Of a stretch of DNA of 64,000 nucleotides, positions 50,801 through 59,800 are shown one piece after another. How positions within the stretch are numbered: position 1 is the stretch's first letter; the number at the start of each line of letters is the position of its first letter. Source of the DNA: Acanthaster planci (lineage: Eukaryota; Echinodermata; Asteroidea; Valvatida; Acanthasteridae); the NCBI RefSeq assembly GCF_001949145.1, contig NW_019091457.1, forward strand, positions 458,986 to 522,985, read 5' to 3'. The translations under genes were made by a program, and so were the position numbers. The notes beneath the pieces were generated by a model that saw only the letters and a list, made by a program, of their open reading frames with translations, had not been told where the DNA came from and searched no databases.

Positions 50801-53800
50801 TGGCATGCTTCGGGGATTCTCAAATGTGTACGTGTTGAGGAAATTATCTTTGAAGACATTCTTTAGGCAATTTTGTGTCAAATTCCTCTGTGCTTTCTTC
50901 AAATACAACTTGACCTAAGAAAAATAAATAATATCTCAGCTGACAGTTGACCAAGACTTTAAGCTCAAAAATCTTGAAGCATCAGTAAACAGTGAAAATA
51001 TGTGTTTAGCCAAAACTAAACAAAAAAAAAAATTTAGAAAAAAAATGTGTTTTAAGCTAAAATGGCGTGCATGTACAGGTACGTCAATATTTCTAGTGAC
51101 TGGTACTTGGCATACATGATATGTATCTGTGCATAGGTGCATAAATGTGCCTGTCGGTATTCTCCTTTGCTTACAGCTCCCTGTGCACAATCACTTTTTT
51201 TTTCTTTTCTTCCTTTTCTTTTTGAGAGAAGAAATTATCCGCTGAAAACTTACATCCATGCACATTAAGTTGAAGCTGGTTGGTGTGATAAATTTTTCTT
51301 CCTTTCTTTTTTTTTTGTTGCTTCTGAGCCAATGTTTTTGTTACTTCGTTCCAATCTGCCAGGTGACGCTGACGCTGTCAGTCCCCTGTTGTCATAAGCA
51401 AACCAAGCAAACTCCTCGGGTTCTGTCGATACTGTTCTCCCATCACATCCGGAGGGAAAAAAAAACCCACAAACAGAAAGCCAAACTTGAGAGACATCAA
51501 ACCTCATCACTTAGTATGTCATTCTCGTCCCCTCTGTCCTCCCCCCCTCCACTCCAAAGATGGCTGAGCAAGACTATCCCATGCGTGACTTCAGCAGTGC
51601 GTGGATCGCCAGTGGGTGCTGACGTCCCTGAGTCACCCAACCACCCGCGCCCCACCATAGGAAAAACAAGCCTTGGAATAATAATCTCATCCTCTCCATC
51701 TCAGATGATGCGATCTTCCTGGAGACACTTATCTTAGGGGATACCCAGGGTATCCAGAATCAGTGTTTGTTTGTCTTGAGTGGTCAGTTAAAGGAATGTA
51801 CTTTGTGCCATACAATGCACCGCACTTTGTTTCCCTTGTCTTTCCTCATCTAGTGTTGCCAAACCATTGTGTGGAAAACTATTGCCTTTGTAATACAAAT
51901 TACGCAACCCATGTGAACAGTTTCAGTGTCATGAAATTTAGTCAAACAGTGGCGTCTAGAAGTTGGGCATGAATTCAGCTGAGTGTTTTAATGTACATGT
52001 AGCACAATTGAACAAGTCTCTGAAAATCCCGCATTAAGATTTTAAGAAGTTCTTCAAGTTGATAAATTCCAATAAATCATTATTTACCTCCACTTTACAA
52101 GTTTGAAAGAAAACGATTTTCTTGTTGTGGGTGCATTGTAAAAGAGTTTACTTTACACTGAAAAGACAAAAGGACTTTAAAGCAGGGAACTTTTAAAGGG
52201 AGCTTTAACCCTAACCCTCCTCAATCCTTCACCTGTTGGAGGACTGAGGAGTGTTAGGGTAAAAGCAGGTTTGTAAACTCCAGAATTGTGAGCCAGAATA
52301 CTGAGAACTTCATGATATTTCACTTCTTATGAAATTTGAGGTAAAATGTTGCTATAGCAAGGCGCTGAAGGCAAAAAATCAAAGGGCACCATATTAGTAA
52401 CTAGTTATTAATGATGATTAAATACATTTTAGAAGAAATCTGCTGTCCCCCCCCTTCCCTTGGGTGCAGAATTACAAAGGTGGCCCAGTTAGCTTGAGAA
52501 ATCAAAAGGAGACCGTGATTGCCGTGCGGCAGCAGAGCGCGATCAGTGTGTGAATGGAGACAGCATGAGATGCCGGGATTTTCTTACAAGAGAGAGCGCA
52601 AGCTTTTGAGGCTTGTTACCTTATCCTCTGCGAGTCAAGAACTGCTCAGGGTTGCTGTCAATTTTTGAAGCTTTTGGCAGAATCTGTATTTCCTCCGAGA
52701 GAAGAGATGGATCTCAGGAGAAAAGGAAATCCTCCACGTTGCTGGGGGGGGGGGAACACATCATCAAGAGTAACCTGGTTACGTGCGGGAAATCGATCTG
52801 TTTTTGAGGACATGATTTTAAAAAAAGTATGGATGCTTGATAATTCAGGAAAGATCTGCGATGAAATTCATTTGCCTATAAAAAGTTGGGGGGTTGGAGC
52901 CAGATGACATTGGAGCGAGTAGACGGATGATGAGTTAATGGTTGATGGCTGTCAGCCCCAAACCCACCTCCCCCCTTCCTTCTTATGCAGAGCTGTGCAA
53001 GAACCTTGCCCTTCTCTTTTCATCACTTTCAAGAAACGTATAAACATTACTTGTTTTTGAACGTTCTCTCGAGGGCATTCCCCCCCCAGCCCATTTCACT
53101 TTCATAGCTGAGTACATCATGAGGCAGTCACTGCGCAATCTTACACAAATAAGGACCCTCTCAGAATAATCCTCCAGTGACAAAGTGTTGGCCCATGACT
53201 TTTTTCCAGTAGGCCCCTTTCTTTAATTATTCATCAGTAATTTGGTTACCTTTGTTATTAGAACAACCAGTAATTTATTTTTAGTAAAAAAAAATCCCTT
53301 TTTTAGGATTCAAAGGTTCATATTAACTTTGGCCAACTCTCCTCATCCGTTGTCATTTCTGTCTGACCAGTGGCAGTTGTTTAAACATAATATTTGCAAG
53401 TTTCCAAATTTACTTAGAGAATTAAAGTATTGGGCTAAGATGGAGTTGTCAAATGAACAAGTTACAAAGCTGAGGGAGTATTCATCAGCATTCCATAATA
53501 TGGGAATTGAATTTTGCTAATGTTGATTTTCATCAATTTGGCTGGATCTGATATTTCATACAAAACATGATACACTCTGAGCCAATTCAATATTCCAACA
53601 GCGCATGCCCAATATGAGGCTACTCCGGAACAGCAACACACTTGCGCCATCGTCTGTCCTATCAGAGCAGTCATACTCCATAGTTCCTGAAAGACCATAG
53701 CGGTTGGAAATACTGAACTGGCTCAGTGATCGAATTAAATAGCAATATTGGGTGAAAAAGACCTGTTGCGAGGTGATAAATTATGCTCTGTCTGCGACAG

Positions 53801-56800
53801 GGCTCAGCTGTAAGCTGCTTAAACAAAGCTGAAACAGCTTAACACGCTGCTGTTCACTGCTTCAGTGCTTAATTCTCCCTCTTTCTTAATCACATCTCAA
53901 GAACCGCTGAAGTTTCAGAGAAGCGGGCCCAAACCTCAGCTGTGCATTTTGCCATTCCGACAGGTTCAGCCATTAAAATTTTATGGCATTTCTCATCTGC
54001 GCTCGCTCTCTTCAAACATATGTTACAGGAAGGCAGCAATCCATCCTGCCCCTGGACAAGTGCTTGTTAGTGACAAATAGGCCGGGTCACCCACTGTCAA
54101 TTACCAAGATGCGACCAGGGAGTGGAGTGAGAGCATGGTTTAAACACTGATGGAGTGGAGTAGATAACACTTGCCCCCCCCCTGAGAAAATCGTCCAACA
54201 AATCTCCCTCCTAATTATTTCTGGGGCCCCTGTCCGAGTAAACAAGTCCAATCTCTCATCTCCTCTGTTAGTGGATAGCCTGATTTGGGGTTTATTGATA
54301 GGCCATCAACGTGACAATATTTACCCCTGCTACAACTTGATAGCTTAATATTCCAAATCCGGCTTCTGTGAACTGAAATGAAAAATGCATCAACTCTTCA
54401 ACTCCTGGCACGTATGCACTGCGTGCAGTTGAAAGACTGTGGAATGCACTCGTCTTGTTTGGTCGTACCTTTTTGACGATGAAGCTTTGACATTTTGACA
54501 TTTTGGCTCGTCCTTGGATGCCTTTGGAGAAGACTTCCTCAGTGTGCATGCTCAGTTTGTTTGTTTGTTTGTTTGTTTGTTTGTTGCACACCTTAACTTG
54601 ATTGTTGAGGTCTTTAGACCATTTAGGAGGGATGTGCTCACTGACAGCATCAGTGTGAATGTGGAGTGACTCTGAGTGAGTGATTTTCAGAGGGAAAAAC
54701 GGCCAGTAAACCACCATGAATTCAGAGCAGCCAAAAGAATCATCCTGAACATTTATTTTTAAATGTCGTACTCTCAAATCACTTAAGTGTGAATCAGATC
54801 TGAAGTTATGAGGTTGGGCATAATATGAGGGCTGAATAAAAACATCAAGGAAGAACCTTCCACCAAAGAAAGAAAAAAAAAAGGACGTATATTCTTGAGG
54901 AAGCTTTTTTATTATTCATATTGCTGGAATGGTAATTCTGCGGATAACAGACAGATCTATTAGAAGGGATTTTCATGGTTTNNNNNNNNNNNNNNNNNNN
55001 NNNNNNNNNNNNNNNNNNNNNNNNNNNNNNNNNNNNNNNNNNNNNNNNNNNNNNNNNNNNNNNNNNNNNNNNNNNNNNNNNNNNNNNNNNNNNNNNNNNN
55101 NNNNNNNNNNNNNNNNNNNNNNNNNNNNNNNNNNNNNNNNNNNNNNNNNNNNNNNNNNNNNNNNNNNNNNNNNNNNNNNNNNNNNNNNNNNNNNNNNNNN
55201 NNNNNNNNNNNNNNNNNNNNNNNNNNNNNNNNNNNNNNNNNNNNNNNNNNNNNNNNNNNNNNNNNNNNNNNNNNNNNNNNNNNNNNNNNNNNNNNNNNNN
55301 NNNNNNNNNNNNNNNNNNNNNNNNNNNNNNNNNNNNNNNNNNNNNNNNNNNNNNNNNNNNNNNNNNNNNNNNNNNNNNNNNNNNNNNNNNNNNNNNNNNN
55401 NNNNNNNNNNNNNNNNNNNNNNNNNNNNNNNNNNNNNNNNNNNNNNNNNNNNNNNNNNNNNNNNNNNNNNNNNNNNNNNNNNNNNNNNNNNNNNNNNNNN
55501 NNNNNNNNNNNNNNNNNNNNNNNNNNNNNNNNNNNNNNNNNNNNNNNNNNNNNNNNNNNNNNNNNNNNNNNNNNNNNNNNNNNNNNNNNNNNNNNNNNNN
55601 NNNNNNNNNNNNNNNNNNNNNNNNNNNNNNNNATCATGTTCTGTCATGTGGTTGTAGTAAGCTGGGGCCTGAACTCAAGTAATGTTTGTACTAGTACATC
55701 AAAATCATCCCTTTACCATAGAGATCTCTTTTGAAATGTGGACTTTGCAAGGATCAGGTAAAGCTATGGGGGTTGCCATGGTTACAGGCCAGTACCACTG
55801 CAACCTCCCTTCTGGGGGGGTTTGATGTGGAAATAAAACTGATTGACTCATGTAATCACACATGAGATACATATTGTAAAGATAGGGCTTTGCTACTGGT
55901 ATCTGCTAATGTTGACTGCCAGCATCACTGCCTCCACAGGAGTACCCAACTCCATTATTATCTGTGAAAAACAGAATTTGAAGCCCAGTATGACATTTGC
56001 ATGGAATTTCTCAGAAGAGACTCGGAATTTCCAATTATTTCCATTGGATAGATTTCTGCAAAAAGCTGCAGGCCCAGTCACTATTTAGGGGGCCTCGGAA
56101 ACCTGGTCTAGGCACGGCCTCTCTAACATTACTTTTCCCTGTTTCTTTTTCGCCCTCCTTTGCAGGGTTTTGAGGAGTTACTCAGGATGGGGGTCTGGGA
56201 TTTTGTCATCAACCTGAGTGGATCAGATCTGCCAATCAGGGATGTGGACGACGTGGCAGCCATGTTGGCATCGGCCAGAGGTCAGTTCTACCAGTTCATT
56301 GTGGGAATGGGGTTTTTTGAATTTTATTAAATTGAAGTGTTCTGTGTTGTTGCTTGTTCTTGGCCTTAATTGGCAATTTAGTGGTTTTGAGACGTACTAA
56401 GTAAATCTGATCTATTCATCTTTCTGACTATTTTTCCATGCATAGTTTAAAATGAAAGGTCAGGTGACAGTGAAGTAACACAGTGAAAATGTAAAAGGCT
56501 TAACTTGAGTCAAAGACAGGAGAGACAACTTCTGAAGCTACATGTATTGCAGTTGAGTCTTGCACAAACCCTCTCACAGTCCCAAGTCTTGTCACAAGAC
56601 CACCCACAAGTCCTTTGACAAGACCAGTCATAAGTAACAGGTGAAGAGAATGAGAATGGAATGCTTTTGTCATGCTTCATTTGCATGGCTTGTGACTTGG
56701 CATGAAACCGACCTGCAGTGGACTTGTAGGGACTCGATTCCTACACCTGGCCACTGAGCTGCGAGAGGCGAAAATACATGTAACTGAAAGAAGTGTCGTG

Positions 56801-59800
56801 CAGGATTAACTTCCTCTTCGTTGGCCGAGTCCCTCGTGAAGTGCTCATGCTCGGAGAGTGCATTTTGTTTCCAGTCAGCCGGAAATGCCAACACCCTAGG
56901 CTGGGAGTGCATTGGAGGGTCCAAGCCCTTATCAGCGGACTCCTAATGACTCCTAATGGATTGAGTCGCGGGTAGCGTCCGATGATATCGTGGCACGGGG
57001 AGCACTTATCGGAGGGATGCTGTTGTTATCTTGATATTTCGTGGAGTGCTTCGCAGTTCAACCCTGTTTATAGTGTGGTGGATATATCGCAGTCCGGCAC
57101 AGTAAACATTATCACTTCCTTGTGAGCATGTCTTGAGATGTATGGCGGAGGGAGGTTTGAGATTTGCATACATGTATTTGCCCAAAAGGAATCGGGAAGA
57201 AGTCATAGCTTGCTTCGATGGAATGTCCTGAAAGTGAACTTGAACAGTGCAGGATTAGGTCGTTGGAATGTGTTATGAATTTTCGGGCTATGCAAAGAGC
57301 AGCTGAGTACCAGTTAAGAGGAATATATAAAATGTGTGACATTCTAGCTGGTAACCCTTCTCCGCAAACCAAGTATTTCTGTGCTGTAGCTAATGGTTGG
57401 ATTTAAAGAGAGAATGCGCTGGCATTAACCTCCTGTAATGTATACATATTTGAAGGGACAGCTTAGCAACCTGGATAGAATTCATGGAAATATTTCAAGA
57501 GAACCTCAGTTTCACAGGTGGAATGTGTAGTTATTGTTCTGTTTCTTTTTATTGTTTGGTTTTTTTTTCATTGCCAAGAGCAAATTAAGCACTTCACTGG
57601 TATTTCAAAATGAAGAACACTGTGTGCCTGAAAAATCACATGTGGATGAAATTGTTTCTGGGAAAGTGAGGATATCAAATTTTTTCTCTCCATTTTCCAC
57701 TGTGTGAAAACGCTGTCACTTTGATATATATGCAAACTGATCCAGTCCAAATTGGTTGGTTCACAAGTTAACCGTTTGGGGTTTTTTTTTTGGGTCTTTT
57801 GCATCTTTCCTGTTGGATATAAAAATGGTGAAGATGCCTTGCTGATTCAGTAATGGAGTATTCCCACTGTCCAGGGAATCAGTTGGAGGAAACGATTGCC
57901 TGTCCGTAGTCGCTGACATATCTGGCCTGTAACCTGCGCGCGGTCAAAATGCATCTCTATGTAAAAAACACCTCATGCATAAGTCTGGCAAATCTGCCGG
58001 ATTTGTTACACGGTGAAAACTCGCCTCATACATCACGGTGACGTGGGTGTGACTGCTTGCGCGGCCTCATGATAGACACAAAAATAACTCAGAGTGCTAA
58101 TGATAGACATATTTTGAATTATAACTACTGTAAGATGTATTTGCAAAATGATGGGCTATTGATGAGCAGACAGTTTTGGCAAATCATTCTGTCAGCCCGG
58201 AAATCTGTGGCTTTGTGGATTAGCACGTGTATCAAGAAAATGCTCGGTCTGAGACATACAAAGCTCTTGCGGTCCAGGCATTGACATCACAGGCAGGGCT
58301 GTTATTAAATGTGGATGACTCATGAATCGGTTCAAGTTCTTGTGTCCTCAAGCAGGACAGAAACTCCAATTTCTTTTTCAGCTCCTGTGACACAATGTAT
58401 TGAGGGGGTTGCTGAAGAGAAACGTAAAGAAATTACTACCTGTAAACTTACATGTATGGATGTATATTAAACCTCTGCAAAGATGGGGCTTCTGTCAGTT
58501 ATAGCACGTGCAAATTTAAACCAAACTCAAGAATATGAGAATGAGAAATTAATCGTTATGCGCATTGATTGAGTTCAGATATTTTGGCTGTTGGATAATT
58601 GCCATGTTCAAGTGTTGGAGATGGGAATATTGTCTGAGGAGGACACAGGAATGAGAGTTTTATTCTTATCTTGCTGTATTGCGCTGTATTCACTATTTTT
58701 CAGTGTGTGCATACTCTGATAAGGCTCTCCTGTCTTACTGTTAAAAAAATAGACAGAGAGAAAGTACCGACGCCACGCGGACAGGCAGTTTGGTGTTTTG
58801 AGTGCATGTACAGTCTCATCATGAGTATCTTCAGTACAAGTACTGCATAATGATCCTTGATGTCAAGCACTACTGCTTGTACTGGGGGGGGTATGTTTTA
58901 TTTGCATAACAGTTGATAAAGTAAGCAGAACGACAGAAAGGGGCAAAACTGTACACAAGGGCTCTTATGCGTAATCATAAGCACTTCAGTGTAAGAACGA
59001 GAACCTTGTATTCGTACTAAGGCATGAGTACGGTTGTTGCCATGACAACTCAAATTGACCCATGGAATACGTTTAGGAGGGGATTTACTTTAAACGTTGG
59101 GACAGCACAGCAGGTGTCACTTATTACCAGCATAATGTCATCTCTTCCGCACTCAAGGCTCCAACTTCATGAGGCAGAACGGCAACTGGAACGACCGGTC
59201 GGACAAGCCCACGGACTTCACCGTCTGGTATGGCTGTGGCGGGCACGTGTACAATGTCTCCACGCGGGGGAGAAGGCCAGCATGGACTGACATGCACAGT
59301 GCTTCTCAGTGGGCCATCTTTTCAAGGTAATGAAAAGGGAGTGTTTTTGTTTGGCAGTGATAAGACTTACGTCGACTGTGCAGTCACCTGGATTTTTTTT
59401 GGAGCTAAGTTGAATATAATACTGTCATTCCTCCATGGTCAAACTGACCTATGTCGAGGGACCAGTGATTCCCACTGTTTTCCCCAAATAAACCATGCTG
59501 TATTTGTTTTACGACACCTCATAAATATTCAAACAGAAATCTCATGTTACTTGTACTCACAGACGCCATTATTGTTTCTCAGCTGCTAAAGTTCCATGTA
59601 ATGATAGTGGAATGCAGATGTGCGTAGAAACAGGGCTTCAGTTGTGTGGTGCTGACATTCGTTTTGGATCTTTACTGTAACGGTTATTAGGATACAACTC
59701 CAGATAGACTGGTTTCGTAAAGATTACATGACACAAACTACAGAGGGATTCCAGAGGGATTTTTTGATGCTACCAGAAAAAAACTACCGCAAGGCAGTGA

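Larger units (their letters stand above)
45812..56165 (+). other. Intron between exons 6 and 7
   Basis: 10.4 kb, the longest intron. It contains a full MITE copy (46287-46536), an unexplained open stretch (46831-47310), an inverted-repeat element (48573-48999), a 74-bp tandem duplication, a TTAACCCTAAC hairpin, a GTTT microsatellite and the assembly gap. Confidence 0.7.

Noticed and set aside
51258-51737. 159-codon + strand frame starting with a hydrophobic, signal-like leader
   Set aside because: The leader comes from a T-homopolymer tract and the rest is Ser/Pro low complexity with no domain.
54292-54777. 161-codon minus-strand frame containing a QTNK repeat
   Set aside because: The repeat is just the GTTT microsatellite; the flanks match nothing.
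54929-55682. Long open frames across the centre of the window
   Set aside because: They are produced by the run of N and carry no real sequence.
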